64,000 nucleotides of DNA from Shouchella patagoniensis (GCF_002019705.1 NZ_KV917377.1:1858565-1922564); one strand, 5' to 3'. Shown: positions 44,775-54,250, numbered from the stretch's first letter. Notes: generated by a model not told the origin, from the sequence alone. Numbers and translations: made by a program.

Positions 44775-45440
44775 TTAGTTAGTCAATCTACGAATTCGCT
44801 TGGTTAATTTTTGTTTCCAGTCGAGTGCAAGCTCATCGACAGATTGTATCTTCTCCATCGCTACTGGGTCTACATTGTTGAAGTACGTCTCATTGCAAAA
44901 TAGAATAGAAATAGCAGCTGGATGTTTTTGCAGCAACTGAATGGGTGAATTAGATCGGACAATTCCTTCTTTTAAAACACGGCCCAAATAACCAGTGAAA
45001 CCTGTCTCAATTACACGCTTTAGTAAAGTGTTTGCGTTGACATGCTTGTCGATCGTACTACATGGAACTCTCCCTTGTGTAATTTGAATAACTGCATCAC
45101 CAACTTTATAAATATCGCCTATACATACATCCGCTTCGTGCATATTTTCAACCGTAAGATTTTCTCCAAAAGCAGCTACTGGCAACACTTTGCCTAATTC
45201 TAACTCCCATTTTTGATAATGTTCAATTGGGTATAAGCAAACAGCACGGTCCACTCCACCGTGGTTTTTCTTGTCTGCTACATCATCTCTTTCAAATCCC
45301 TCGAATGCTAAGTAGACTTCTTTCGTTTCCTTTTTATGAATACCAGTTGTCAACGTCTTACCTTCGCCATACTGCAACTCCTTTGGCATCCCGACAGCCA
45401 ATGTATGAATCTTTGGCTCTTTACCCTGCATGGTCTCCAC
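44775..45440 (-). CDS. MOSC domain protein (YiiM-like)
   Basis: 221 residues with the MOSC fold (about 30-165): GDXKNHGGVDRAV-type opening (KNHGGVDRAVCLY), AAFGENLTVEN, and the conserved cysteine in QGRVPCSTIDKH. MOSC proteins handle molybdenum cofactor or reduce N-hydroxylated bases such as 6-hydroxylaminopurine (YiiM). The C-terminal part has the helical extension of YiiM-type proteins. No cofactor genes are adjacent, so the substrate is not known. Confidence 0.85.
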   Translation of the reverse strand: METMQGKEPKIHTLAVGMPKELQYGEGKTLTTGIHKKETKEVYLAFEGFERDDVADKKNHGGVDRAVCLYPIEHYQKWELELGKVLPVAAFGENLTVENMHEADVCIGDIYKVGDAVIQITQGRVPCSTIDKHVNANTLLKRVIETGFTGYLGRVLKEGIVRSNSPIQLLQKHPAAISILFCNETYFNNVDPVAMEKIQSVDELALDWKQKLTKRIRRLTN

Positions 45441-45508
45441 TCCTTAATCACTATGCCTGAATTTTAGCACATTGGCTTTAGAAGAGGAACAAAGATTAAC
45501 TCCATCCC

Positions 45509-47170
45509 TCACTCGCAAGCAATTGCTTTACCAGCAATTCTCCCACTAAATAAACAACCTCCTAAAAAGGTCCCTTCGAGGGCACGGTAACCATGGACAC
45601 CGCCTCCACCAAATCCAGATGCTTCCCCTGCCGCATACAACCCCGTTATTGGCTGTCCAACATGGTTTAACACACGCGCCGATAAATCAGTTTGCAACCC
45701 GCCCAATGTTTTTCGACTAACAAGATGTAATTTAACTGCAATGAGGGGACCATTTTTAGGATCAAGTAACTTATGTGGTTTAGCCACTCGCACAAACCTG
45801 TCTCCAATATAACGTCTTGCCCCGTGTATAGCGGTAATTTGCTGGTCTTTAGCAAAACGATTATCAAGTTCATTGTCACGCGCCATAATTTGCTGACGAA
45901 TGGCTGTCTCATCAAGCCAAGGTCCTTCACCCATTGCATTCATTTTATGAACTAGACTGGATAGGGAATGCGCAATTAAAAAGTCCTTCCCATGATTAAT
46001 AAACGCTTGCACTGGTGCAGGTGCGCCTGGTAATAAACGCTTAGCCAGTTGTTTTAAACTTTTTCCTGTTAGATCAGGGTTTTGTTCTGAGCCGGATAAA
46101 GCAAACTCCTTCTCAATCATTTTTTGCGTAAGAATAAACCACGAATGACTATAACCAGTTTTCTGGATCGCCTTTAATGTTGATAACGTATCAAAACCCG
46201 GCATATTCGGAGCATGAAAGCGCTCTCCTTTTGCATTTAACCATATTGAAGATGGCCCAGGTAATATACGAATTCCGTGATTTTTCCAGACAGGATTCCA
46301 GTTTTGGATTCCTTCCGTATAATGCCACATCCGATCACGATTCACTAGCCTAGCCCCGGATGCTTCAGCAATCCCCAGCATTCTACCATCCACATGGGCG
46401 GGGACGCCTGATATCAAATGTTTCGGTGGTGGTCCAAGACGAACCGGCCAATTCTTTTGAATCAATTCGAGGTTAGCGCCAATTCCTCCGCTCGCTATCA
46501 AAACATGATCTGCATTGTATTGAAACGGCTCCTGTTCATCTCGGTTGCTGGCTTCACCTCGAACAGCTGAACTTTCTGCAAGAACGAGCCCTTCTACCCC
46601 AGTCACATGATTATCACTCATGATGAGATGATCAACCCGATGCCGAGGGCGATAAATAACCTTACCAGATTCTTGATAAGATCTCATCATTTTTATAAAG
46701 GGTGCAAGTATAGCCGGTCCAGTTCCCCACACAATATGAAACCGAGGAACCGAATTTCCATGGCCATGTGCGAGAGAGCCGCCTCTTTCTGCCCAACCTA
46801 CCACTGGAAAGAAACGAATTCCTAAACTTCTAAGCCATTGCCTTTTTTCACTTGCAGCGAAATGAACATAAGCTTTTGCCCACTCATACCCAAAACGATC
46901 TTCTCCATCCGCTCCCTCTAAGCGGTCAAAACCAGCAGAGCCAACCCAATCCTGCCATGCCAGCTCTTCTGAATCACGGACTCCTAGCCGTCTTTGTTCT
47001 GGTGAGTCGATTAGAAACAAACCACCAAACGACCACCAAGCTTGTCCACCTAATGACGCCTCGGGTTCCTGGTCAAGCAGCAAAACACGTTTACCAGCTT
47101 CTGCTATTTCTATCGTTGCAACTAGTCCCGCAAGTCCAGCTCCAATTATAATTGCATCATACCTTTCCAT
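45509..47170 (-). CDS. FAD-binding dehydrogenase (KsdD/fumarate reductase-like flavoprotein)
   Basis: 553 residues. The N-terminal FAD motif is DAIIIGAGLAGLVATIEIAEAG with the acidic strand end LLLDQE. The C-terminal FAD site is GLYAAGEASGFGGGGVHGYRALEGTFLGGCLFSG. It belongs to the large flavoproteins annotated as FAD-binding dehydrogenases, related to 3-ketosteroid dehydrogenases and fumarate reductases; the substrate is unknown. No signal peptide is seen. It is divergent from the TetR gene, which may regulate it too. Confidence 0.85.
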   Translation of the reverse strand: MERYDAIIIGAGLAGLVATIEIAEAGKRVLLLDQEPEASLGGQAWWSFGGLFLIDSPEQRRLGVRDSEELAWQDWVGSAGFDRLEGADGEDRFGYEWAKAYVHFAASEKRQWLRSLGIRFFPVVGWAERGGSLAHGHGNSVPRFHIVWGTGPAILAPFIKMMRSYQESGKVIYRPRHRVDHLIMSDNHVTGVEGLVLAESSAVRGEASNRDEQEPFQYNADHVLIASGGIGANLELIQKNWPVRLGPPPKHLISGVPAHVDGRMLGIAEASGARLVNRDRMWHYTEGIQNWNPVWKNHGIRILPGPSSIWLNAKGERFHAPNMPGFDTLSTLKAIQKTGYSHSWFILTQKMIEKEFALSGSEQNPDLTGKSLKQLAKRLLPGAPAPVQAFINHGKDFLIAHSLSSLVHKMNAMGEGPWLDETAIRQQIMARDNELDNRFAKDQQITAIHGARRYIGDRFVRVAKPHKLLDPKNGPLIAVKLHLVSRKTLGGLQTDLSARVLNHVGQPITGLYAAGEASGFGGGGVHGYRALEGTFLGGCLFSGRIAGKAIACE

Positions 47171-47266
47171 GACTTCCCCCCTTTTTTGTCTTAATACGAT
47201 AGCAAGTCTGTATTCTCCTTTTGTTCGTTTATATTAAATAAACAATCATTTATAGAAACAAAAAGC

Positions 47267-47295
47267 TTGACTTACTAAACCCGAGTAAATATATT
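47267..47295 (+). promoter_or_regulatory. Sigma-A promoter of the TetR/oligopeptide operon
   Basis: TTGACT at 47267-47272 and TATATT at 47290-47295 with a 17-base spacer, 57 bases before the tetR-type start codon. Confidence 0.65.
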
Positions 47296-47312
47296 AGGAT
47301 TATTGGATAACC

Positions 47313-47326
47313 GACTGACGAGTCAA
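47313..47326. promoter_or_regulatory. Possible TetR operator
   Basis: GACTGACGAGTCAA contains a TGAC-GA-GTCA dyad directly after the -10 element of the promoter, a place where a bound TetR repressor would block its own operon. Similar TGACT-type dyads are bound by some Bacillus TetR proteins (e.g. FadR). Confidence 0.4.
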
Positions 47327-47351
47327 TCACCAACATTGTAAAGGAGTTATT

Positions 47352-47972
47352 ATGACTATTTCTGAAAATCGACGTCATCTTATGGATGCCGCTTTACCTT
47401 TATTTGCCGAGAAAGGGTATCACAAAACAAAGATATCTGACATCGTCAAAAAAACAGGTGTCGCGCAAGGTACCTTCTATTGGCATTTTAAAAATAAAGA
47501 AGACATTGTCCTCTGTATTTTAAAAGAAGGCGAAAAACAATTACTTAAAGTCATACATTCTGGCTATCGTGAGAAAGTAGGACATTTAGAAGATATGATT
47601 GCTTCTTCAACTCTGTTAATGACCAACTTGTTTGCTTTCGCAAAAAGAAACTCAGAATACATGCAATTGTTATTTAAAACAGGACAAGATACAGATAAGA
47701 ACATTCTTACCCATATTGAAAAAACGTTTGTTTCTATTGAAAAAGCTTTTGAAAAAAACATTGCAAGAGCTCAAGAATTACATATGTTGCCTACTTATTA
47801 TATAAGCAAAGATCGAGCCGCAATGCTTGTTAGCCTCATATTTGGCATGTTAGAGCGATGGTTGTTTAGCGCTACCCCTCCCTTCTATGAAAAGGGTCCA
47901 GAACAGTTTGCTGCGGAACTCGTCGAATTTGAATTCTTTGGGTTACAAGGCCATTTAAAAGCTAATACGTAA
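47352..47972 (+). CDS. TetR-family transcriptional regulator
   Basis: 206 residues. The N-terminal helix-turn-helix is at about 25-50 (KISDIVKKTGVAQGTFYWHFKNKEDIV), the TetR signature. The C-terminal ligand domain is helical and unassigned. The gene has AAAGGAG upstream of ATG 47352 and is followed after 18 bases by the first ABC permease gene, so it heads the transport operon and probably represses it. It is also divergent from the FAD-binding dehydrogenase gene. Confidence 0.9.
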   Translation: MTISENRRHLMDAALPLFAEKGYHKTKISDIVKKTGVAQGTFYWHFKNKEDIVLCILKEGEKQLLKVIHSGYREKVGHLEDMIASSTLLMTNLFAFAKRNSEYMQLLFKTGQDTDKNILTHIEKTFVSIEKAFEKNIARAQELHMLPTYYISKDRAAMLVSLIFGMLERWLFSATPPFYEKGPEQFAAELVEFEFFGLQGHLKANT

Positions 47973-47990
47973 GAAAGGGAGGTGACTGTA

Positions 47991-48905
47991 ATGGGCATCC
48001 TTAAAAAAGTATTCTTACAAGTCATACCGAGCTTGTTGATATTATCCTTTATCATTTTTTGTCTTGTTTATGTAGCTGGCGACCCTGCATCAATGATGCT
48101 ACCAGAAAACGCAACAGCTGCTGATCGGGAAATGCTGCGTGATTCTCTCGGATTAAATGACCCTTTTTTGGTCCAATATATAAATTTTTTAACAGATTTA
48201 ATGCGTGGCGATTTTGGCATGTCTTTACAATATCAACAACCAGCAAGTGACCTTGTCATGAGCAGACTTGCAGCAACATTAACACTGTCACTTGTCGCTA
48301 TGGTTATTGCAGTTGTTATTTCAATCCCACTCGGTATCTTTGCAGCACTCAAGCGTAATACCTTTTTAGATTTTCTGATCTCTGGTGTGTCCATTGTCGG
48401 TAAAGCAATGCCAAACTTTTGGATTGGCATTATGCTTATTCTCTTTTTTGCTGTAGTTATACCGATTTTCCCTGTTTCTGGGGCCGCTTCCCCCCTGCAC
48501 TTTGTCCTACCTGCTTTTACATTAGGCATTGCCTTAGCTGCAGAGATGACTCGCCTTACTCGAGCAAGTGTCCTTGAAGTCATCGAACAAGAATATGTAC
48601 AAACTGCTCGAAGTAAAGGACAAAAAGAGTATATTGTAATTGGAAAGCATGTATTTTTAAATGCTCTTATTCCCGTTGTTACCATTATCGGACTACAGTT
48701 TCCCCAGTTAATTGGTGGTGCGATTGTCGTAGAAACCGTGTTTTCTTGGCCAGGTATTGGACGATTGTTGTTAACAGCAATGGAAAATAGCGATATGGCA
48801 GTCGTGCAAGCAATCGTCTTTGTTATTGCTCTCATAACCATTACGGTGAACTTATTAACCGATCTTCTTTATCGTGTGTTAGACCCGCGGATCAAATATA
48901 ACTAG
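47991..48905 (+). CDS. Oligopeptide/nickel-type ABC permease (DppB/OppB)
   Basis: 304 residues with six membrane helices. GDFGMSLQY near residue 80 and the EAA-type motif (YVQTARSKGQKEYIVIGKHVFLNALIP) near 200 are typical of this family. It ends LDPRIKY. ATG 47991 is used because GGGAGGTGA lies 5 bases before; a GTG three codons earlier overlaps that site. It forms the pore with the next permease; the substrate is a peptide or another compound imported by this family. Confidence 0.9.
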   Translation: MGILKKVFLQVIPSLLILSFIIFCLVYVAGDPASMMLPENATAADREMLRDSLGLNDPFLVQYINFLTDLMRGDFGMSLQYQQPASDLVMSRLAATLTLSLVAMVIAVVISIPLGIFAALKRNTFLDFLISGVSIVGKAMPNFWIGIMLILFFAVVIPIFPVSGAASPLHFVLPAFTLGIALAAEMTRLTRASVLEVIEQEYVQTARSKGQKEYIVIGKHVFLNALIPVVTIIGLQFPQLIGGAIVVETVFSWPGIGRLLLTAMENSDMAVVQAIVFVIALITITVNLLTDLLYRVLDPRIKYN

Positions 48906-48916
48906 GAGCGACTTTT

Positions 48917-49813
48917 ATGGATGTTATTAAGAAATCAAACCAAACGATTCGCAACCGCCTTCTGCCGAATGTATCGCCTCTAGGATTGACTGGCCTAGTA
49001 ACTGTAGCGGTTATAGCGTTACTCGCCCTTTTTGCACCATGGATTGTTCCACATGATCCATTCCAAATCGATGCAACACAACGTCTTATTCCTCCCTCGT
49101 GGCTGGAGAATGGTTCAAGTATGCACTGGCTCGGGACAGACCACCTTGGGAGAGATGTTCTAAGTAGACTTATTTACGGTGCTCGCGTGTCCTTACTTGT
49201 CGGCATCATCTCCGTATTCATTTCTGGCGTGATTGGGCTAGCTCTTGGACTTGCCTCTGGCTATTTTGGTGGGTGGTTTGATGCAGTTACTATGCGAATT
49301 GTGGATGCAATGCTGGCGATTCCAACACTCCTTCTTGTTCTTGTAGCAATGGTCGTTCTTGAAGCAAACATCGTAACTTTAATTTTAGTTATTGGATTAA
49401 CTAGTTGGGTACAATACACACGAGTTGTCCGTGGAGACGTGCTTAGTGTAAAAGAACGGGAATATGTGCAATCAGCACAAACACTTGGAGCAAGCCATTT
49501 CTACATCATTCGTAAACATATCTTGCCCAATGTCCTCTCTTCCTTTACTGTCATCGCTACAATTGGTGTGGGTACTGCCATATTAACCGAATCCTCGTTA
49601 AGCTTTCTTGGTTTTGGTGTTCAGCCACCAGATATTACGTGGGGAAGTATGCTTAATGATGGACGTAATTACATTGCAACAAGCTGGTGGATTGCTACGT
49701 TCCCAGGTATTGCAATTACTGTCACAGTCTTATCCATTACTTTTTTAGGTGACTGGCTTCGTGACTTTTTAGATCCTCGCTTAAAAAAAGGAGATGATGA
49801 GGATGAATCATAA
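48917..49813 (+). CDS. Oligopeptide/nickel-type ABC permease (DppC/OppC)
   Basis: 298 residues with six membrane helices and the N-terminal domain typical of OppC. WLGTDHLGRDVLSRLIYGARVSL is the family hallmark, and REYVQSAQTLGASHFYIIRKHILPN is the EAA loop. SFLGFGVQPPDITWGSML and a LDPRLK end also fit. It starts 11 bases after the previous permease stop and overlaps the ATPase gene. Confidence 0.92.
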   Translation: MDVIKKSNQTIRNRLLPNVSPLGLTGLVTVAVIALLALFAPWIVPHDPFQIDATQRLIPPSWLENGSSMHWLGTDHLGRDVLSRLIYGARVSLLVGIISVFISGVIGLALGLASGYFGGWFDAVTMRIVDAMLAIPTLLLVLVAMVVLEANIVTLILVIGLTSWVQYTRVVRGDVLSVKEREYVQSAQTLGASHFYIIRKHILPNVLSSFTVIATIGVGTAILTESSLSFLGFGVQPPDITWGSMLNDGRNYIATSWWIATFPGIAITVTVLSITFLGDWLRDFLDPRLKKGDDEDES

Positions 49814-50786
49814 CCCCTTGCTTTCTGTTCGTCACTTGTCAACTGCTTTTCAAGCAAATAAACAGAAAACAACTGTTGTCAATGACCTTTCCTTTGATGT
49901 ATCTCCTGGAGAGATCGTCGCTATTGTCGGGGAATCGGGTAGTGGAAAAAGCGTTACTTCGTTATCCATTATGGGACTATTAAAGAAGAATGCTATTACA
50001 AGTGGTTCTATCTATTATGGAAATAAAGATTTACTTACTTTAAACGGAAAGCAAAAAAGAGCTTTGCGTGGCAATGAGATATCAATGATTTTCCAAGAAC
50101 CCATGTCATCATTAAATCCAATGTTGCGTATTCGTTCACAAATTGCTGAAGTAATAAAAATTCATAACCCTACTTGGAAAAAGGATCAAGTGAATCAGAA
50201 AACGATTTCTCTTTTAGAACAAGTGGATATTCCTAATCCAAAAGAAACGGCATCACGGTTCCCACATCAATTATCTGGAGGAATGCGTCAACGAGTTATG
50301 ATAGCAATTGCACTTGCTTGTGATCCAAAGTTATTAATTGCAGACGAACCAACAACTGCGCTCGACGTAACCACTCAAGCGCAAATCCTTTCCCTCATTA
50401 AAAAATTAAATCAACAAAATGGAACAGGGGTTGTGTTCATCACGCATGACTTAAGCGTTGTTGCAGGCATTGCAGATCGTGTTCTTGTTATGTATGCCGG
50501 TAGAATTGTGGAAGAAGCAACTGTTTTTGACCTGTTTAATCAGCCGCAACACCCTTATACGATTGGTTTAATGAAAGCCATGCCGACATTAGAAACCAAT
50601 TCTAACTCGCTGACAGCGATTTCTGGAAATGCACCTAACCTAGCACGTCTTCCTAATGGATGTTCCTTTCATCCTCGTTGCCCTAGAGCAACCAAAGCTT
50701 GCACAATAGAAATGCCCTTGTTAGATGAGAAAATGGATGCCCATTATGCACGTTGTATTCATCCAGGAGAGGAGAAAGGTCAATGA
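49803..50786 (+). CDS. Oligopeptide-type ABC ATPase (DppD/OppD)
   Basis: 327 residues. Walker A is GESGSGKS, the Q loop is in MIFQEPMSSLNP, the signature LSGGMRQR, Walker B LLIADEPTTALD and the switch H FITHDLSVV. The C-terminal OppD extension has the four-cysteine iron-sulfur or metal motif NGCSFHPRCPRATKAC...C. ATG 49803 is favoured because AAAGGAG is 9 bases before it; ATGs at 49794 and 49797 abut the site. It overlaps the permease gene by 11 bases. Confidence 0.92.
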   Translation: MNHNPLLSVRHLSTAFQANKQKTTVVNDLSFDVSPGEIVAIVGESGSGKSVTSLSIMGLLKKNAITSGSIYYGNKDLLTLNGKQKRALRGNEISMIFQEPMSSLNPMLRIRSQIAEVIKIHNPTWKKDQVNQKTISLLEQVDIPNPKETASRFPHQLSGGMRQRVMIAIALACDPKLLIADEPTTALDVTTQAQILSLIKKLNQQNGTGVVFITHDLSVVAGIADRVLVMYAGRIVEEATVFDLFNQPQHPYTIGLMKAMPTLETNSNSLTAISGNAPNLARLPNGCSFHPRCPRATKACTIEMPLLDEKMDAHYARCIHPGEEKGQ

Positions 50787-51610
50787 CTAAAAAACAACCA
50801 CTCCTCGAAGTAAATAATTTGAGTAAAAGCTTCTCATTAGAAAAGAAAAGTAAGCAAATACTTAAAGCGGTTGATAACGTTAGTTTTCAGATCTATGAAG
50901 GAGAAACACTTGGAATTGTTGGAGAATCAGGTTCTGGCAAATCAACAATCGCTAAAATGATCTTGCAATTGTTGTCACCAACAGAGGGCACAATTCATTT
51001 TCTTGGTACTGATATAGCTAAACAATCAAAAACAATGCAAAAAGAAAGCAAAAGTAAAATGCAAGCAATCTTTCAAGATCCCTATGCATCACTTAATCCA
51101 AGGATGAAAGCAAAAGAGATTGTAACAGAGCCTCTTACGATTCATCGAAACTTAAATAAAAAAGACCGCGATAAAGAGGCTCTTATCTTATTAAAAGAAG
51201 TTGGTCTTGATTCGCAACACCTTAATCGTTATCCACACGAATTCAGTGGCGGACAACGTCAACGACTTAGTATTGCCAGAGCTATTGCTTTAAAACCTGA
51301 TCTGATTATTTGCGATGAAGCTGTCTCTGCTTTGGATGTTTCGATTCAAGCACAAATATTAAACTTGCTTAAACATTTGCAGAACATACACGGTTTGTCC
51401 TATCTTTTTATCGCTCACGGTTTGCCAGTTGTAAAACATATAAGCGACCGAGTAGCTATTATGAAACAGGGACAGATCGTTGAAATTGGAACAACAACTG
51501 AGATTTTCAACAACCCAACACACACCTATACAAAATCTTTGCTACATGCTGTCCCTCCCGCACACCCGCGGGATCGGAAAGACAATTCAACTGGAGGTTT
51601 ACTACCATGA
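50783..51610 (+). CDS. Oligopeptide-type ABC ATPase (DppF/OppF)
   Basis: 275 residues. Walker A is GESGSGKST, the Q loop IFQDPYASLNPRM, the signature FSGGQRQR, Walker B LIICDEAVSALD. The switch position reads FIAHGLPVV rather than the usual HDL, so the histidine is kept but the following Asp is Gly, a small oddity. ATG 50783 overlaps the OppD stop as ATGA; the frame is open for ten more codons before it, without need. The C-terminal tail is shorter than in many OppF proteins. Confidence 0.9.
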   Translation: MTKKQPLLEVNNLSKSFSLEKKSKQILKAVDNVSFQIYEGETLGIVGESGSGKSTIAKMILQLLSPTEGTIHFLGTDIAKQSKTMQKESKSKMQAIFQDPYASLNPRMKAKEIVTEPLTIHRNLNKKDRDKEALILLKEVGLDSQHLNRYPHEFSGGQRQRLSIARAIALKPDLIICDEAVSALDVSIQAQILNLLKHLQNIHGLSYLFIAHGLPVVKHISDRVAIMKQGQIVEIGTTTEIFNNPTHTYTKSLLHAVPPAHPRDRKDNSTGGLLP

Positions 51611-53136
51611 AAAAAATTCTTTCAACAAGTACTTTGATTGCGGCATTAACATTATCTGCTTGTGGCTTTAATGATCCAGATACAAGCGATTCAGAAACGG
51701 GCGGTTCAACGAATGATTATGAACAATTAACGATTGCTAACCCAGCAGATATCACCACATTTGATCCGCACAACAATAGTGTTATTACAACATCTGCAGT
51801 GTTAGTTAATGTATATAGTAAGTTGGTTCAACGAGATGAGACAGGAGATATTGTCCCTGATTTGGCTGTAAAATGGGAAGAGATTGATGACACGACTGTA
51901 GAATTCCAGTTACGCGATGATGTGACTTTCCATAATGGCGACCCGTTCACGGCATCCGATGTTAAATTTTCATTAGAACGAGTTGCCGGTGATTCTTCTT
52001 TACAGCAACATTCCACATTTAGTCAGATTGAATCAGTCGAAGTCGTAGACGAGCATACTGTGCGTATTACAACAAATGAACCTGATCCACAATTAATAAG
52101 TCGTTTGTCAACCCCAGCTGCTAGTATTTTGCCACAAGACCACTTTGAAGAAGTTGGTGCAGAATCATTTTTTCAGTCACCGATTGGGACAGGTCCATTT
52201 CAATATGAGAGCTGGCAACAAGATGAAGCAGTTAACCTAGTTAAGTATGATAATTATTTTGAAGGTGCTCCGAACTGGGAAAATGTTCGTTTCAGTGTTG
52301 TACCTGAAGATTCAACGCGTGTGTCAGAGTTGCTAACAGAAGGGATTGATATTGCCTTTAACATTCCAACCGCCGATATGGAGCGCATTGACAATAATGA
52401 CGGGACACATGTCGCATTAGAACCGATTCAACGTGTCATTCAATTGTGGATGTCCAACGAGGATGGAACCACTACTTCCGACCCTGCTGTAAGGGAAGCA
52501 ATTGACCTTGCAATTGACAATCAAGTAATCATTGATGAAATTTTAAATGGGAGTGCGACTGCCACTCGAACTCATATCACACCTGGTAACTTTGGAGCAG
52601 ATGAATCATTGTATGACACGTATGAATACAATCCAGAGCAAGCAAAAGAAATTCTTGCAGATGCCGGTTATGAAGATGGAGTTTCAGTTGATTTATCCGT
52701 AAATAATTACTACACGGAAATGGCTGAAGTTGTTGGTGGTATGTTAGCAGATGTAGGGATAACAGCGAACATTGAACTCATCGAACAAAGTCGATTTGCC
52801 AACCAATTATTTAGCGGTGAGTTAGCAGAAAGCATTTTTGTTGGTTGGGGAAACGATATGTTTGACGCGAGCGTCTTAGAATTCTTTTTAGAAGATGGTG
52901 TGGCTCCATATACAAACCCTGAAATAGACGCATTACTTGAAGACGCAGCGTACAATATGGATGAAGAAGAGCGAGAAGCTCAATATCAAGAAGTCCAACA
53001 AATTCTTGCTGAAGAACGTGGTGCGGTATACTTGTTCCAACTTCAAGGACGCTACGGCGTTAATGATCGACTCGATTATACACCTCGTCTCGATGAACTT
53101 TATTATGTAAATGACATCACATTATCAGAAGACTAA
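51607..53136 (+). CDS. Peptide-type solute-binding lipoprotein (SBP family 5)
   Basis: 509 residues. The signal peptide ends in the lipobox LSAC with the lipidated cysteine at residue 19. The mature protein is very acidic and has the family 5 features: DITTFDPHNNSV, LAVKWEEIDD, VTFHNGDPFTASDVKFSLER and GTGPFQYESW. It captures peptides, or another solute handled by this family, for the preceding permeases. ATG 51607 overlaps the ATPase stop as ATGA, so all five transporter genes are translationally linked. Confidence 0.92.
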   Translation: MKKILSTSTLIAALTLSACGFNDPDTSDSETGGSTNDYEQLTIANPADITTFDPHNNSVITTSAVLVNVYSKLVQRDETGDIVPDLAVKWEEIDDTTVEFQLRDDVTFHNGDPFTASDVKFSLERVAGDSSLQQHSTFSQIESVEVVDEHTVRITTNEPDPQLISRLSTPAASILPQDHFEEVGAESFFQSPIGTGPFQYESWQQDEAVNLVKYDNYFEGAPNWENVRFSVVPEDSTRVSELLTEGIDIAFNIPTADMERIDNNDGTHVALEPIQRVIQLWMSNEDGTTTSDPAVREAIDLAIDNQVIIDEILNGSATATRTHITPGNFGADESLYDTYEYNPEQAKEILADAGYEDGVSVDLSVNNYYTEMAEVVGGMLADVGITANIELIEQSRFANQLFSGELAESIFVGWGNDMFDASVLEFFLEDGVAPYTNPEIDALLEDAAYNMDEEEREAQYQEVQQILAEERGAVYLFQLQGRYGVNDRLDYTPRLDELYYVNDITLSED

Positions 53137-53149
53137 AAGGAGAGATTAG

Positions 53150-53599
53150 ATGACACGACCAGCACTTTCACAATGGGACGCTTTTATGGTTGAAACATTG
53201 CTTGCAAAAGGCATGTCACAGCAAACCTTAATCCAGCATATTCAAAACGAAAACGCCGATGCTTTGAATGCATATGATCAAACGTTTAATTACTCCGACC
53301 TCATTCAAACAGCAAAAAAAGCACCTAAAATACTTTTAGAAGCGATCGAAACGGGCTACACGATCAAGTTTGTATCAAATTTCGGCATTAAACGCTTGCT
53401 TGGATTAAAGTTTGGATTCGAAGACGGCGTTGATTATCATATGTCAGAAACCCGTTTTGACAACTTAACATTAACTGAAAATCAATTACACGTATTTCAG
53501 CCAATGCTCTCTCCCAATTGGAAGCTATTTAGTGAAAAGAACAAACAAGACAAATACGAAGTAGCAATTATCCATGCTACTGCCGTGGAACAAGTTTAA
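53150..53599 (+). CDS. Protein of unknown function, last gene of the peptide ABC operon
   Basis: 149 residues, soluble, no signal peptide, no membrane helix. I do not recognise the family. The N-terminal third is helical (LSQWDAFMVETLLAKGMSQQTLIQHIQ) and resembles a small helix-turn-helix-like bundle only loosely. The middle has KAPKILLEAIETGYTIKFVSNFGIKRLLGLKFGFEDGVDY, and the end is beta-rich. It starts 13 bases after the binding-protein gene with AAAGGAGAG, and a terminator follows, so it belongs to the same transcript and probably acts on the imported compound or senses it. Confidence 0.75.
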   Translation: MTRPALSQWDAFMVETLLAKGMSQQTLIQHIQNENADALNAYDQTFNYSDLIQTAKKAPKILLEAIETGYTIKFVSNFGIKRLLGLKFGFEDGVDYHMSETRFDNLTLTENQLHVFQPMLSPNWKLFSEKNKQDKYEVAIIHATAVEQV

Positions 53600-53607
53600 T
53601 AAGAGTA

Positions 53608-53646
53608 AAAACCTTAGCATATCCATGCTAGGGTTTGTTGTTGTTT
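53608..53646 (+). terminator. Terminator of the TetR/oligopeptide operon
   Basis: AAACCTTAGCAT and ATGCTAGGGTTT pair around a 4-base loop with one wobble, followed by GTTGTTGTTTT. Confidence 0.75.
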
Positions 53647-53791
53647 TAATAGCTTTTCTGCGTTAGGTTCATTAAGCTAAAAACAACAAAAATTGTTTAT
53701 TTATTAAAAAAGAGATTTTATTCCAACAGTTTCCCTTCTTGAAACGTTATCTCTATGAACAAAGCAAAAATGAATGGAACAGGTGATTTGT

Positions 53792-54238
53792 GTGGAAAGA
53801 ACATTTAACGATCTTAACAAAGATTTACTACGCTTTGCCTGTTCCATTGCTAGGCATGAGCAGGAAGCTTTTGATCTAATGCAAGATGCATGGGAAAAAT
53901 CTCTACATGTAAACGAACTTTCTTCTTGGCCATACCATAAGCAAAAAGCTTGGTTTTATCGGGTAATGAAAAACGCCTTAATCGATACAAGAAGAAAACA
54001 AAAACGCGAATCGGCATTAGCGGATTTGGATGAACCTGTCTTCATCGCATATGGCTTTTCAGCGTTCGAAACAACTGAATTATTACAAGCATTACCTACG
54101 AAACAAAGAGAGATTGTCTTTAAACGGTATTGGATTGGTCTTTCAAGTAATGAGATTGGTGCTGAACTAAACCTACCAGCTTCGACCGTCCGTTACCAAC
54201 TCGCACAAGCGATTCAAAAACTACGGGAACAATTTTAA
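53792..54238 (+). CDS. Small sigma-70 family (ECF-like) sigma factor
   Basis: 148 residues from GTG 53792, which has AGGTGAT 4 bases upstream; ATG 53774 six codons earlier lacks a site but cannot be excluded. Region 2 is at about 5-75 (LLRFACSIARHEQEAFDLMQDAWEKSL, then KAWFYRVMKNALIDTRRKQKR). Region 4 is at about 95-148 (LPTKQREIVFKRYWIGLSSNEIGAELNLPASTVRYQLAQAIQKLR). It binds core RNA polymerase and selects special promoters. No anti-sigma gene is beside it. It is followed after 12 bases by the repeat-rich protein and the exporter gene, so it may control its own operon. Confidence 0.88.
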   Translation: MERTFNDLNKDLLRFACSIARHEQEAFDLMQDAWEKSLHVNELSSWPYHKQKAWFYRVMKNALIDTRRKQKRESALADLDEPVFIAYGFSAFETTELLQALPTKQREIVFKRYWIGLSSNEIGAELNLPASTVRYQLAQAIQKLREQF

Positions 54239-54250
54239 GGAGGAGCAAAA

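Noticed and set aside
48233-48841. Long antisense open frame opposite the oligopeptide permease gene
   Set aside because: It mirrors a well-conserved permease gene, has no ribosome site and no recognisable protein family.
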